From Hydrogenothermus sp. (GTDB taxonomy: Bacteria; Aquificota; Aquificia; Aquificales; Hydrogenothermaceae), in contig QNYP01000037.1 in assembly GCA_003978675.1 (NCBI GenBank), positions 1 to 20,792 of the forward strand: a stretch of 20,792 nucleotides of DNA. Reading direction: 5' to 3'. Made by a program: the position numbers and the translations under genes. Under the pieces are notes generated by a model. That model did no database searches. It was given only the letters and a program-made list of their open reading frames with translations, and was not told where the DNA came from. Shown piece after piece: positions 1 through 7,989 of this stretch; within the stretch, counting starts at the first letter, position 1; every line of letters starts with the position of its first letter.

Positions 1-99
1 ATTTTTTAACGAGCCTTCAAAGACATTAAAAGTCTTTGGAATAACTGGAACAAACGGAAAAACAACAACTTCTAATTTAATTCTTCAATATCTCTCTAT
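1..99. repeat. Direct repeat, copy 1 (displaced fragment of murE)
   Basis: Bases 1-99 are identical to 299-397, inside murE. The copy encodes the MurE P-loop stretch TGTNGKTTT, but in a frame different from the downstream murE frame, so it is not part of a working gene. It ends exactly where the inverted repeat 96-115 begins. Its position at the very edge of the window suggests a chimeric contig end rather than a real tandem duplication. Confidence 0.9.
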
Positions 100-115
100 T
101 ATAGCCTGTGTCTTC
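96..115. repeat. Inverted repeat arm matching 272-291
   Basis: Bases 96-115 are the exact reverse complement of 272-291 (20 of 20). The arm straddles the point where the direct repeat 1-99 stops matching. It introduces an in-frame TAG at 102-104 just ahead of the apparent GTG start of murE at 108. The combination of direct and inverted copies at one junction looks like template switching during amplification or a mis-join in assembly. Confidence 0.85.
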
Positions 116-1487
116 ATTATTTATTGCTATAAAAGGAACAAAGCTAGATGGACATACATTTTCTTTATATGCTGTTAAAAAAGGAGCAAAGGCAGTATTA
201 ATTCAAGATAAAGATTATTTAAGAAAACTAAAGAACTTAGATATTTTCATTTTATATTCAAAAAATACAAGGAAGACACAGGCTATAATAGCGAGTAAAT
301 TTTTTAACGAGCCTTCAAAGACATTAAAAGTCTTTGGAATAACTGGAACAAACGGAAAAACAACAACTTCTAATTTAATTCTTCAATATCTCTCTATGCT
401 TGGAGAACCAACAGGGTTAATAGGAACTATATGGTATAAATTTAAAGATACGATTTTTGATGCAGGAAGAACTACCCCAGATGCAATAGAATGGCAAAAG
501 CTTTTATATTTAATGAAACAAAAAGGGGCTAAATATGTGGTTTCAGAAGTTTCTTCCCATGCAATAGAGCAGTATAGGGTTTATGGGACAATTTTTGATG
601 GTTGTATTTTTACAAATTTGACTCAAGATCATTTAGACTACCACATAAATATGGAAAATTACTTTCAAGCAAAGAGAAAATTATTTACATATACATATCA
701 AATCAATAAAAATGCTGTTTTTTCTTTTAATGTAGATGATTTTTATGGATTGAGGTTATATAAAGAATTTAAAGATAAAATAAAAACAATATCTTATGGG
801 AAGTTTAGCGAAGAATTTAAGATAAAAAACTTTGAAACTTCTATGGAAGGTAGCTTTTTTGAATTTGAGATTTTTGGAAAAAATTTCTCTTTGTATTCAA
901 AATTAAGGGGAGACTTTAATATTTACAACATAGCAGGGGCATTCTCATTTTTACTTGCCTATGGGATAGATTTGAACTTTCTACTAGAAGCTACACCAAA
1001 GCTTGAACCAATCAGAGGAAGATATGAGATTGTTCCAGCAAAAGATTTTCTAGTAATAAACGACTATGCTCATACGCCAGATGCACTGGAAAATATTTTA
1101 AGAAGTTTAAAGAAAATAAAGAGGAATAGAATAATTATTGTTTTTGGAGCTGGAGGAGATAGAGATAAAACAAAACGACCAAAGATGGGAAAAATAGCAG
1201 AAGAGTATGCAGATATTATAATACTAACTTCAGACAACCCACGTTCAGAAGACCCTAAAGATATAATCGAAGATATTAAATCAGGAATGGAAATAAAAAA
1301 AACAACTCTAGAAATAATAGATAGAGAAGAAGCAATAAAAGAAGCTATAAAAATGGCTAAACCTGATGATATTGTTTTAATTGCAGGAAAGGGACATGAA
1401 ACATATCAGATAATCGGAGATAAGATTTATCATTTTGATGATTCAGATGTGGCTAAAAAGTATTTATTAGAATTTAACAAAGTTTAA
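108..1487 (+). CDS. murE: UDP-N-acetylmuramyl-tripeptide synthetase (MurE), 5' end lost
   Basis: MurE is the cytoplasmic ATP-dependent ligase that adds the third peptide residue to UDP-MurNAc-L-Ala-D-Glu in peptidoglycan synthesis. Visible motifs, counted from the GTG at 108: P-loop TGTNGKTTT (79-87), HLDYH region (175-179), AKRKLF with the lysine expected to be carbamylated (188-193), GRYE (304-307), DYAHTP (319-324) and DNPRSEDP (376-383). DNPR is the signature of meso-diaminopimelate-adding MurE. The reading begins in the middle of the substrate-binding domain at SLFIAIKGTKLDGH, and the usual preceding ADSR-type motif is missing. About 25-35 residues are therefore absent. GTG 108 has no ribosome site and lies in the chimeric junction, so it is not the real start. 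Family assignment is very secure; the 5' boundary is not. Confidence 0.93.
   Translation: MSSLFIAIKGTKLDGHTFSLYAVKKGAKAVLIQDKDYLRKLKNLDIFILYSKNTRKTQAIIASKFFNEPSKTLKVFGITGTNGKTTTSNLILQYLSMLGEPTGLIGTIWYKFKDTIFDAGRTTPDAIEWQKLLYLMKQKGAKYVVSEVSSHAIEQYRVYGTIFDGCIFTNLTQDHLDYHINMENYFQAKRKLFTYTYQINKNAVFSFNVDDFYGLRLYKEFKDKIKTISYGKFSEEFKIKNFETSMEGSFFEFEIFGKNFSLYSKLRGDFNIYNIAGAFSFLLAYGIDLNFLLEATPKLEPIRGRYEIVPAKDFLVINDYAHTPDALENILRSLKKIKRNRIIIVFGAGGDRDKTKRPKMGKIAEEYADIIILTSDNPRSEDPKDIIEDIKSGMEIKKTTLEIIDREEAIKEAIKMAKPDDIVLIAGKGHETYQIIGDKIYHFDDSDVAKKYLLEFNKV
299..397. repeat. Direct repeat, copy 2 (genuine location inside murE)
   Basis: Second copy of the 99-base repeat, offset by 298 bases from copy 1. 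Here it lies in frame within murE and encodes residues about 65-96, including the ATP-binding P-loop, so this is the authentic location. The match breaks at 398 (g here, t at base 100). Confidence 0.9.
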
Positions 1488-1501
1488 AAAAAAATGTACA
1501 C

Positions 1502-1530
1502 TTGCAAATTTTTTTGTTTCTTGTTATATT
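1502..1530 (+). promoter_or_regulatory. Sigma-70-type promoter of the efflux operon
   Basis: A -35 box TTGCAA (1502-1507) and a -10 box TATATT (1525-1530) are separated by 17 bases, the ideal spacing. Transcription would start near 1537, only a few bases before the tetR ATG at 1540. The first gene would then be leaderless or nearly so, which agrees with the absence of a Shine-Dalgarno sequence there. Confidence 0.65.
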
Positions 1531-1533
1531 ATA

Positions 1534-1551
1534 TGACTGATGAGTCAGTCA
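1534..1551. promoter_or_regulatory. Palindromic operator across the tetR start codon
   Basis: TGACTGA (1534-1540) and TCAGTCA (1545-1551) form a perfect 7-base inverted repeat around TGAG. The palindrome covers the predicted transcription start and the ATG at 1540, directly downstream of the -10 box. This is the size and position expected for autorepression by the TetR-family protein encoded next. That the encoded regulator binds here is an inference. Confidence 0.6.
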
Positions 1552-2094
1552 GATACAAAAAAACGGCTTATAAATAGTGCAGTAAAACTTTTCTCTAAAA
1601 ATGGATACTTTAATACTAAGGTTTCAGATATTGTTAAAGATGCAGGCGTAGCACAGGGAACTTTTTATTTATACTTTAAAAGCAAGGAAGAAATATTTAT
1701 TTACATAGTTGAAGAAATCGTAAGAAAGATAAAACAACAAACAGAAAAATTTTCGAAAGGAGATTGGCCTGCAGATGAAAAACTAAAAAATTTTGCAAGT
1801 TCTGTTTTCCATCTACTTTCAGAATATAAAGAAGTAGCAAAAATTTACTTCTTCTATTTGCTTTGCACTGATGAAAAGTTTCAAAAGATACATTTTGAAG
1901 CAGAACAGATGTTTAAAAGTTTTTATTTAGATGTTTTAAAAAGCTATGAGGATAAAGAATTACTAACAGATATTTTACTTGGATTTGGAAAAAGATTATT
2001 TGAAATAAACTTCTTAAGAGACCAAAAACCAATAGAAGAAGTAATAAAAGAATTTGAAGAAGGTTTAAAACTAATTTTAAGGAAAGAAAAATGA
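1540..2094 (+). CDS. TetR/AcrR-family transcriptional repressor of the efflux operon
   Basis: A 184-residue protein of normal TetR-family length. The N-terminal DNA-binding domain is clear: KKRLINSAVKLFSKNGY, then a helix-turn-helix at about residues 26-46 containing VAQGTFYLYFKSKEE, the family's most conserved segment. The C-terminal part (about 60-184) is a helical ligand-binding and dimerisation domain and carries no recognisable specificity. ATG 1540 is chosen because an in-frame TGA lies just upstream at 1534-1536. No ribosome site is visible, consistent with a leaderless message. It is first in a tight operon with tolC, emrA and emrB, overlapping tolC by ATGA. The likely role is to sense a toxic compound and release its own promoter through the palindrome at its start. 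The ligand is unknown. Confidence 0.88.
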   Translation: MSQSDTKKRLINSAVKLFSKNGYFNTKVSDIVKDAGVAQGTFYLYFKSKEEIFIYIVEEIVRKIKQQTEKFSKGDWPADEKLKNFASSVFHLLSEYKEVAKIYFFYLLCTDEKFQKIHFEAEQMFKSFYLDVLKSYEDKELLTDILLGFGKRLFEINFLRDQKPIEEVIKEFEEGLKLILRKEK

Positions 2095-3377
2095 AAAAAT
2101 TACTAACAGTTTTAGCTTTTCCAACTTTTGTATATGCAATTTCTTTAGATGAAGCAGTTAATGAAGTAGTAAAGAACAATTTAGAAATAAAACAAACTGC
2201 TTACGATGTAAAAATTGCAAATTTACAGCTAAAAGAAGACAAAAACTTATGGCTACCGCAGTTTTTTGCAAATTTTTCTTATACTACTTTAACAGATACA
2301 CCATATACAAAAATTCCACCAATGCCACCAATTCCAGCTTTAGAATTTAAGCAGTTTAATAAGGATTTTTACCAGTTTGATATAGGCTTAAACTACCCCG
2401 TTTTCACAGGTTTTCAAAGAGTTTATAAAATAAAAATCTCAAAACTTGATATACAAAACCAAAACCTAAACCAAAAAGAAAAAATTACAGATATTATCCA
2501 TAAAGTAAAACTTGCTTATATAGATATACTTCAGGCAAAAGAAATTTTAGAAATTTATGAGTCTCAAGAAAAAGCTATAAAATTACACCTAAAACAAGCC
2601 CAAGAATACCTAAAAGAAGGACTAACAACAAAAGTAGACCTATTAGAAGCAAAAGTTAGATTAAAAAAAGTAGAAGCAAATATAAAAAAGGCAAAAACTA
2701 ATTTAAAACTTGCCAAATCAAAATTAAATCTGATTTTAAATAAGCATCTAGATGAAGATTTCAAAGTAGAAGAAATAAGCTTAAACCTAGAAAATAAAAA
2801 CTTTAATTTGCAAAATCTCTACAATCTAGCTTTGAAGAGTAAAAACATTATAAAAATTCTTTCAACAAAGAAAAAACAACTTGATTACTTATCAAAAATA
2901 GAAAAATCAAATTTCTATCCAAAAATATATGCACAGGCTAAATATACATATACGGAGCAATATCCGTATTTAGACCCTAAAGGAAATGTGGCATTTACAG
3001 TTTTAGCAAGTTTACAGTTTCAGGGAATAAAACCATACCATTCATATTTAAAAACGAAATTACAAAAGAAAAAATTAGATTTAAAACTTGCAGAAGTTAA
3101 AAATGCAATAAAACTAAATGTAAAAAATGCTTATGAAAAATTTTTAGTAGCTAAAGAAAATCTAAAAACTTATAGAGAAGCATTAAAAGAAGCAGAAGAA
3201 TATTACGGTCTTGTTAAACAGCAATACGAGAATCAGCTAACAGATATGACACATCTACTTGATGCAGAAAGCTATTTAACAAATGCGAAAAAACAGCTAA
3301 AAATTGCAAAGTATCAGCTTATAAAGGCATATTTTGATCTTGAAAATGCAGTTGGAGGAAATTTGGAAGATGAGTAA
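2091..3377 (+). CDS. TolC-family outer-membrane efflux channel
   Basis: A 428-residue protein of typical TolC/OEP length. It opens with a short signal peptide (residues 1-17, ending FVYA) and then ISLDEAVNEVVKNNLEI, the usual start of an OEP repeat. Two long helical repeats with heptad-like Lys/Glu/Leu patterns follow (about 115-215 and 325-420). The second ends in the family-typical sequence around YGLVKQQYENQLTDMTHLLDAE. It should form the trimeric outer-membrane and periplasmic channel through which the EmrAB-type pump downstream exports its substrate. Translation is coupled to tetR (start and stop overlap as ATGA), with AAGGAAAG as ribosome site. It overlaps the next gene slightly. Confidence 0.9.
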   Translation: MKKLLTVLAFPTFVYAISLDEAVNEVVKNNLEIKQTAYDVKIANLQLKEDKNLWLPQFFANFSYTTLTDTPYTKIPPMPPIPALEFKQFNKDFYQFDIGLNYPVFTGFQRVYKIKISKLDIQNQNLNQKEKITDIIHKVKLAYIDILQAKEILEIYESQEKAIKLHLKQAQEYLKEGLTTKVDLLEAKVRLKKVEANIKKAKTNLKLAKSKLNLILNKHLDEDFKVEEISLNLENKNFNLQNLYNLALKSKNIIKILSTKKKQLDYLSKIEKSNFYPKIYAQAKYTYTEQYPYLDPKGNVAFTVLASLQFQGIKPYHSYLKTKLQKKKLDLKLAEVKNAIKLNVKNAYEKFLVAKENLKTYREALKEAEEYYGLVKQQYENQLTDMTHLLDAESYLTNAKKQLKIAKYQLIKAYFDLENAVGGNLEDE

Positions 3378-4497
3378 AAAATTAGGGATGGTAATTTTGG
3401 TAGTTTTAATAATAGGTTTTTCTGTAATTGCTTACAAATGGATACACCACAGATTAAATTACATAACTACAAATGCAGTCTTTGTTGAGATAGATAATTT
3501 GACGAACTTATCATTTAAAAGGGTTGCAGGAAAAATTGAAAAACTATTTGTAAAAGAAGGAGATAAAGTAAAAAAAGGTCAAATTCTAGTAAAGCTTGAA
3601 GATAAAGACTATAAACTGAAGCTTCAAAAACTAGATCACGAAATAAATTCTCTGAAAGAAAAGCTAAAAGCTCTCCAGATAAAAAAAGAAAGAATAACAA
3701 AAGAGCTTTCTATAAACTTGCAGGTTTCAAAATTAAAGAAACAGCAACTACAAAATAAATTAAAATCAGTCCAAGCAAACTTATCTTCAATAGATGCAAA
3801 TATTCAGCAATTACTAAAAGATGAAAAAAGATTTAAAAATTTAGTAGAAAAACAGCTTGCACCAAAAAGAAAACTGGAAGATATACAAACAAATTTAAAA
3901 GTTTTATTGGCTAAAAAACAGTCCCTACTTGCTAAAGTAGAAGAAATAAAAACAGGTTTGAAAATTGTTGAAGAAAACATAAAACTTGCAAAAACAAAAC
4001 AGAAACAAAAATATGAACTGGCAAAAAAAATAGTTTCACTACAAGAAAAAATAAATTCTTTATATAAAGATAAACAAGATTTGCAAAACCTAGTTCAATA
4101 CACACAAATTAAAGCTCCATTTAATGGAAAAGTTGCAAAAATATTTAAAAAAGAAAACGAAGTTGTATCATCAGGAATGCCTGTTTTATCTGTTGTTCCA
4201 AGTGAAGGATTTTACATAAATGTTTTACTTGAAGAAACAAAATTAGATGGATTAAAAATTGGAAGTAAGGCAATTATCAAAATAGATGCTTATCCAGATA
4301 AAACTTTTGAAGGAATTGTAGAAAAAATTATGCCTACTACTGCATCTAAATTTGCTTTAGTTCCAAGGGATATTACAGCAGGAGAATTTACAAAGGTAGC
4401 CCAAAGAATACCAGTTCGAATAAAAATAACAAAGGGAGATATATCTTTACTCAAAGTAGGACTTGGTGGAGAAGTTGAAATAAAAAAGGTTAAGTAA
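3370..4497 (+). CDS. emrA: HlyD/EmrA-family periplasmic adaptor (membrane fusion protein)
   Basis: A 375-residue adaptor from the start at 3370. A single N-terminal membrane helix (about 6-23) is followed by the first half of the lipoyl domain (about 48-80, GKIEKLFVKEGDKVKKGQ), a long alpha-hairpin coiled coil (about 82-240), the second lipoyl half (about 244-275, IKAPFNGKVAKI) and a beta-barrel (about 280-350). The segment ASKFALVPRDITAGEFTKV (325-343) is characteristic of EmrA-type adaptors paired with DHA2 MFS pumps. An ATG at 3334 is also in frame, but starting at 3370 gives the classic MSKK-plus-helix beginning and follows GGAGGA at 3354-3359. The gene overlaps the end of tolC by 8 bases and is joined to emrB through TAATG. 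It should bridge the inner-membrane pump and TolC. Confidence 0.9.
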   Translation: MSKKLGMVILVVLIIGFSVIAYKWIHHRLNYITTNAVFVEIDNLTNLSFKRVAGKIEKLFVKEGDKVKKGQILVKLEDKDYKLKLQKLDHEINSLKEKLKALQIKKERITKELSINLQVSKLKKQQLQNKLKSVQANLSSIDANIQQLLKDEKRFKNLVEKQLAPKRKLEDIQTNLKVLLAKKQSLLAKVEEIKTGLKIVEENIKLAKTKQKQKYELAKKIVSLQEKINSLYKDKQDLQNLVQYTQIKAPFNGKVAKIFKKENEVVSSGMPVLSVVPSEGFYINVLLEETKLDGLKIGSKAIIKIDAYPDKTFEGIVEKIMPTTASKFALVPRDITAGEFTKVAQRIPVRIKITKGDISLLKVGLGGEVEIKKVK

Positions 4498-6050
4498 TGG
4501 AAGCACCTATATATCAAAAGATTTCAAGCTTAGAAAGAGGTGTTATTACTGTAATTGTTATGGTTGGAGCCTTTATGGCTATTTTAGATACTACCATTGT
4601 TGATATTATTGTTCCAAAAATTACTGCTCCTCTTCAAACAGATTATTACGGAGTTCAATGGGTAATCACTGCATATATGATGGCATCAGCTACTATGCTT
4701 ATTTTAGCTGAATGGTTAGATAAGAATTTTGGTTTGAGGAAAATTTATATACTAGGAGTTGCTGTTTTTACTTTAGCTTCATTTTGGTGTGGAGTTTCTT
4801 CTTCGTTAGAAGAAATGATAACTGCAAGGGCTTTACAGGGAGTGGGAGAAGCTTTTATTATGGCAACTTCCCAAACAATATTATTCTCTGTTTATCCACC
4901 TGAGAAAAAAGGAATAGCAATGGGAATTTTTGGGCTTGGCGTAAGTTTTGCTCCATCTATTGGTCCTACTCTAGGAGGATACATCACAGAATATTTAGAC
5001 TGGAGATGGGTGTTTTTTATAAATGTTCCTTTTGGAATTTTAACTGTAATATCTGCAATATTTTTCTTACCAGAAACATCTTTAAAAAGGGCAAAAGAAA
5101 GTTTAAATTTTATTTCTTTTGGGTTACTTTCAACTTTTACTATTTCTACATTAATACTTTTATCAAAGGGACAACAATATGGTTGGTTTAATTCTGATTT
5201 AATTGTTTATTTATTTATTATTTCTATTTTTGCACTACTTCTTTATTTACTTTCTGAGCTTATATCTAAGAAGCCATTAATAGATTTTTCTATATTTAAA
5301 GATAAAAACTTTTTTGTTGGATTTTCAGTTTACTTTTTACTTTTAGGATTTTCTATGTATCAGCTTTTTTATTTAATACCTATATATTTTGAAAACTTGA
5401 AACAGCTATCAACACTAGAAGCAGGTATCCATATATTAGGTATGGCATTTTTTATTGCTTTATTTTCACCAATTGCAGGGCTTTTATCTGATAAAATTGG
5501 AGAAAAATATGTTTTATATATGGCAGGAATTTTATACATATTTAGTGCTTTAGTAATACTACCATCTTTAGATTATTTTACACCTTCCCTTAAAGGGGCT
5601 TTAATGCTAATACCTCTTGGAACTTCTATGGGAATGTTTTTTGCTCCTGCAACTACTCTTGCTCTTAGGAACTTAGGAGAAAAAACTTCCTTAGGAACAG
5701 GGCTACTACATTACTCTAGATTTATAGGAGGTTCTTTTGGAACAGCGATAGCTACTAATAATCTTTATAAGTATTCTTACGAGCATTTTGATGGAATAAC
5801 ACAAATGCAGGAAACGGGCTTTATTTCTCAAAAGCTAGCAGAATTTAAAGCGATGTTTTTACAAAGTTTTGATATGGAAAAAGCAGAAAAGCTTTCAAAT
5901 GCTCTTCTTTATAAACTTCAAAGTTTATATGCATTAAGTTGGTCTTTTCAGGATACATTTTTTATTGCTGGTCTTTGGGGCGTTTTAGGAGCACTACCTC
6001 TACTTATTTTGGTATATTTAGATGTAAAGGCTAAGCTCTTTAGGAGATAA
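4497..6050 (+). CDS. emrB: EmrB/QacA (DHA2) MFS drug:proton antiporter
   Basis: A 517-residue, highly hydrophobic protein matching the 14-helix DHA2 group of major facilitator exporters. Family motifs are easy to see: LDTTIVDIIVP at 30-40 (motif D1), a motif-A-like LAEWLDKNFGLRK at 70-82, RALQGVGEA with the essential-type Arg at 111-119 (motif B), and GVSFAPSIGPTLGG at 148-161 (motif C, typical of antiporters). It probably exchanges protons for a hydrophobic toxicant and, with the adaptor and TolC encoded upstream, carries it across both membranes. The start codon overlaps the emrA stop (TAATG), indicating translational coupling. The substrate cannot be predicted. The motif A sequence departs from the usual form with Glu and Trp before the Asp. 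Confidence 0.92.
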   Translation: MEAPIYQKISSLERGVITVIVMVGAFMAILDTTIVDIIVPKITAPLQTDYYGVQWVITAYMMASATMLILAEWLDKNFGLRKIYILGVAVFTLASFWCGVSSSLEEMITARALQGVGEAFIMATSQTILFSVYPPEKKGIAMGIFGLGVSFAPSIGPTLGGYITEYLDWRWVFFINVPFGILTVISAIFFLPETSLKRAKESLNFISFGLLSTFTISTLILLSKGQQYGWFNSDLIVYLFIISIFALLLYLLSELISKKPLIDFSIFKDKNFFVGFSVYFLLLGFSMYQLFYLIPIYFENLKQLSTLEAGIHILGMAFFIALFSPIAGLLSDKIGEKYVLYMAGILYIFSALVILPSLDYFTPSLKGALMLIPLGTSMGMFFAPATTLALRNLGEKTSLGTGLLHYSRFIGGSFGTAIATNNLYKYSYEHFDGITQMQETGFISQKLAEFKAMFLQSFDMEKAEKLSNALLYKLQSLYALSWSFQDTFFIAGLWGVLGALPLLILVYLDVKAKLFRR

Positions 6051-6053
6051 AAA

Positions 6054-6911
6054 ATGTTTAAATGTTTTCTTCTTTTTGTAATGTTAACTTTTTTCTTGAT
6101 TTTATTTATTGCATATAAAAAAGTAAAATTATACATAAATCCAATATCATTACAAAAGGAAAAAGTTTATGTTGATTACTATGTAAAAGACTTGCCTTTA
6201 AAAGAGATTTCTTTAATAACAAAAGATAATATAACTATAAAAGGATGGTTCGCTGAAAATAATTCTAAAAATGCAGTAATTTTAGTCCATGGAATAGTGG
6301 AAAATAGAAGTTTTATGAATAGATTAACAAAATTTTATTTTGAAAATGGATTTTCAGTTTTAGCAATAGATTTAAGAAATCATGGTAAAAGTGAGAAAAC
6401 AAAAACAACTTTAGGTTATAACGAAAGACTAGATGTTTTATCTGCTGTGAAATTTTTAAAGGAGAAAAATTTTAAAAAGATTATAATCCATGCCGTATCT
6501 ATGGGGGCTGTGGCTTCAATATTGGCAAAAAATGAAAATCCAAATGATATAGATTTTATAATAGCTGATAGTCCATATATTTCTTTAAAGGAAAGTGCAC
6601 TGTATACATATAAAATATTTAGCAAACCTTTAGCAAATATCTTTGCTAATATAACTTTATTTTTAGGAGAAAAGTTGACAGGAATTAAAATTTCTAGATT
6701 AAACATCAGACCTTTGATTAAAAAGTATCACAAGGATATGCTTTTAATTTTTTGTGAGTTTGATTTGTTTTTAGATACAAAAAAAGCATACGAAGAATTT
6801 AAAAGTTTTAATACTGTGTTTTTTGAAAATACTATTCATGCAATGGCTTTTGTCTGGTATCCAGAAAAATATTTTCAGATTTTAAGAAGGGTTTTATCTA
6901 AATATGACTAA
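6054..6911 (+). CDS. Membrane-anchored alpha/beta hydrolase (YfhR/BEM46-like)
   Basis: A 285-residue protein with an N-terminal membrane helix (about 4-20) and a serine hydrolase fold. LVHG at 77-80 would form the oxyanion hole, DLRNHGKS at 106-113 is the typical loop, and the nucleophile elbow AVSMG at 147-151 carries Ser149. The first Gly of the usual GxSxG is Ala here. A likely acid is Asp237 in CEFDLFLD, and the histidine is His262 in NTIHAM, so a triad appears intact. The order and the N-terminal anchor resemble YfhR/BEM46-type hydrolases, whose substrates are mostly unknown. It starts 3 bases after emrB with an AGGAG ribosome site, so it is probably the last gene of the efflux operon. 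It might modify a compound handled by the pump, but that is speculation. Confidence 0.8.
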   Translation: MFKCFLLFVMLTFFLILFIAYKKVKLYINPISLQKEKVYVDYYVKDLPLKEISLITKDNITIKGWFAENNSKNAVILVHGIVENRSFMNRLTKFYFENGFSVLAIDLRNHGKSEKTKTTLGYNERLDVLSAVKFLKEKNFKKIIIHAVSMGAVASILAKNENPNDIDFIIADSPYISLKESALYTYKIFSKPLANIFANITLFLGEKLTGIKISRLNIRPLIKKYHKDMLLIFCEFDLFLDTKKAYEEFKSFNTVFFENTIHAMAFVWYPEKYFQILRRVLSKYD

Positions 6912-6984
6912 AATTTATCTTGCATTTGGCGATATATAGATAAATAATATTAGTTAAAATTAAAAACTAAAGGATACAACGAAA

Positions 6985-7503
6985 ATGAAGAGATACTTGT
7001 TAATATTATCTTTAATAATAGCAGTTTTCATTAATTTTAGTTGTAAAGAAACAGAAAACAAAGTTGAAAAATTCAAAGTTGACCCATTACCAGTTATTGA
7101 AGATGCAATGAAAAATAAAAAGTTTTTAATACTCATTTTTGAATCTGAATCTTGCCAATATTGTACAAAATTACATAAAGAGGTTTTAGACAATTTAGAT
7201 TTTAAACAAAAATTAATAAAAAACAATGTCGCTATAGCAATAATAAATGTTTATGGAGATAGAGAAGTTATAGACCCAGAAACAAGAAAATATATGAATG
7301 AACAGATACTTGCATATGTTTATAGAGTTCAATCATTTCCAACTTTAATATTTTTTGACCCAGAGAAAAATTACAAGAAATATGCAGTTATTCCAGGATA
7401 TATAAATAGAGAAAGGTTCTCAAATATATTGGATTTTATAGGCTCTAGCTGTTATGAAAAGATAGAGTATCAAAAATGGTTAACAAATGGTAAAAGTTGC
7501 TAA
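6985..7503 (+). CDS. Thioredoxin-fold lipoprotein (SoxW-like)
   Basis: A 172-residue exported protein. A lipoprotein signal is visible: basic start, hydrophobic stretch, and a lipobox ending INFSC with Cys20 as the likely lipidated residue. The mature part has a thioredoxin fold, with the redox motif CQYC at 57-60 after FESES, and a cis-proline segment QSFPTLIFFDP (116-125, Pro119). Two further cysteines, Cys156 and the C-terminal Cys172, are unusual and could form a disulfide. It resembles periplasmic thioredoxins of the SoxW/DsbC-like type that reduce or isomerise disulfides, but no sox genes are nearby. ATG 6985 follows AAGGAT. The 73 bases upstream are AT-rich and contain TTGCAT (6920-6925) but no well-spaced -10 box. 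It overlaps the next gene by 17 bases. Confidence 0.78.
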   Translation: MKRYLLILSLIIAVFINFSCKETENKVEKFKVDPLPVIEDAMKNKKFLILIFESESCQYCTKLHKEVLDNLDFKQKLIKNNVAIAIINVYGDREVIDPETRKYMNEQILAYVYRVQSFPTLIFFDPEKNYKKYAVIPGYINRERFSNILDFIGSSCYEKIEYQKWLTNGKSC

Positions 7504-7933
7504 ATATGTTTTATTTAGCTTAGGTTTTATTTTGTTAAGTTTTGCTAATGAAAAAAATTACTGTTTTGAAGAAGCAGGAGATAGATATAACATAAACCCA
7601 TATCTTTTATATACTATTGCTAAAGTTGAAAGTAATCTCAATCCTAAAGCCATAAACAAAAATAATAACGGCACATATGACATAGGTATTATGCAGATAA
7701 ACAGTAGATGGCTACCTGTTTTAAAGAGGTATGGAATAACTGAAGAAGACCTTTATAATCCTTGCCAGAATGTTTTTGTTGGAGCGTGGGTTTTAGCCCA
7801 ATGTATAAACAAATTTGGACAAACTTGGAAAGCTATAGACTGCTATAACAAAGGCTCAAAAGCAAAAAACAACTCAAAATATGTATGGAAAATCTACAAA
7901 GAATATAACAAACTTTTTGCCCAAAAACATTAA
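7487..7933 (+). CDS. Exported lytic transglycosylase, SLT domain (IagB/VirB1-like)
   Basis: A small 148-residue muramidase-type enzyme. A signal peptide (about 1-20, ending LLSFA) precedes a single SLT domain. The catalytic glutamate is Glu48 in KVESNLNP. GIMQIN at 67-72 and CYNKG at 119-123 (usually AYNxG) complete the substrate-cleft motifs. Mature cysteines at 26, 93, 106 and 119 may form disulfides, which suits the neighbouring thioredoxin-like protein. Enzymes of this IagB/VirB1 type open the peptidoglycan for secretion or pilus machines, though no such machine is encoded here. The start ATG lies within the last codons of the upstream gene (17-base overlap), suggesting co-translation. 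Confidence 0.85.
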   Translation: MVKVAKYVLFSLGFILLSFANEKNYCFEEAGDRYNINPYLLYTIAKVESNLNPKAINKNNNGTYDIGIMQINSRWLPVLKRYGITEEDLYNPCQNVFVGAWVLAQCINKFGQTWKAIDCYNKGSKAKNNSKYVWKIYKEYNKLFAQKH

Positions 7934-7989
7934 AATCTTCTAAAAAATTGCTAAAATTTATTTGTTAACTTTTCAAAGAGGAGAAAAAT

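Noticed and set aside
108..110. GTG at 108 as the real start of murE
   Set aside because: It lies in the inverted-repeat junction, has no ribosome site, and begins the protein inside a conserved domain.
1488..1520. A-tract followed by T-tract after murE as a terminator
   Set aside because: The possible stem is A/T only, with no GC core and a weak fold; the T-run overlaps the spacer of a good promoter.
6912..6984. Promoter in the gap before the thioredoxin-like gene
   Set aside because: TTGCAT is present, but the candidate -10 boxes lie at 15 or 19 bases spacing; too weak to call in such AT-rich DNA.
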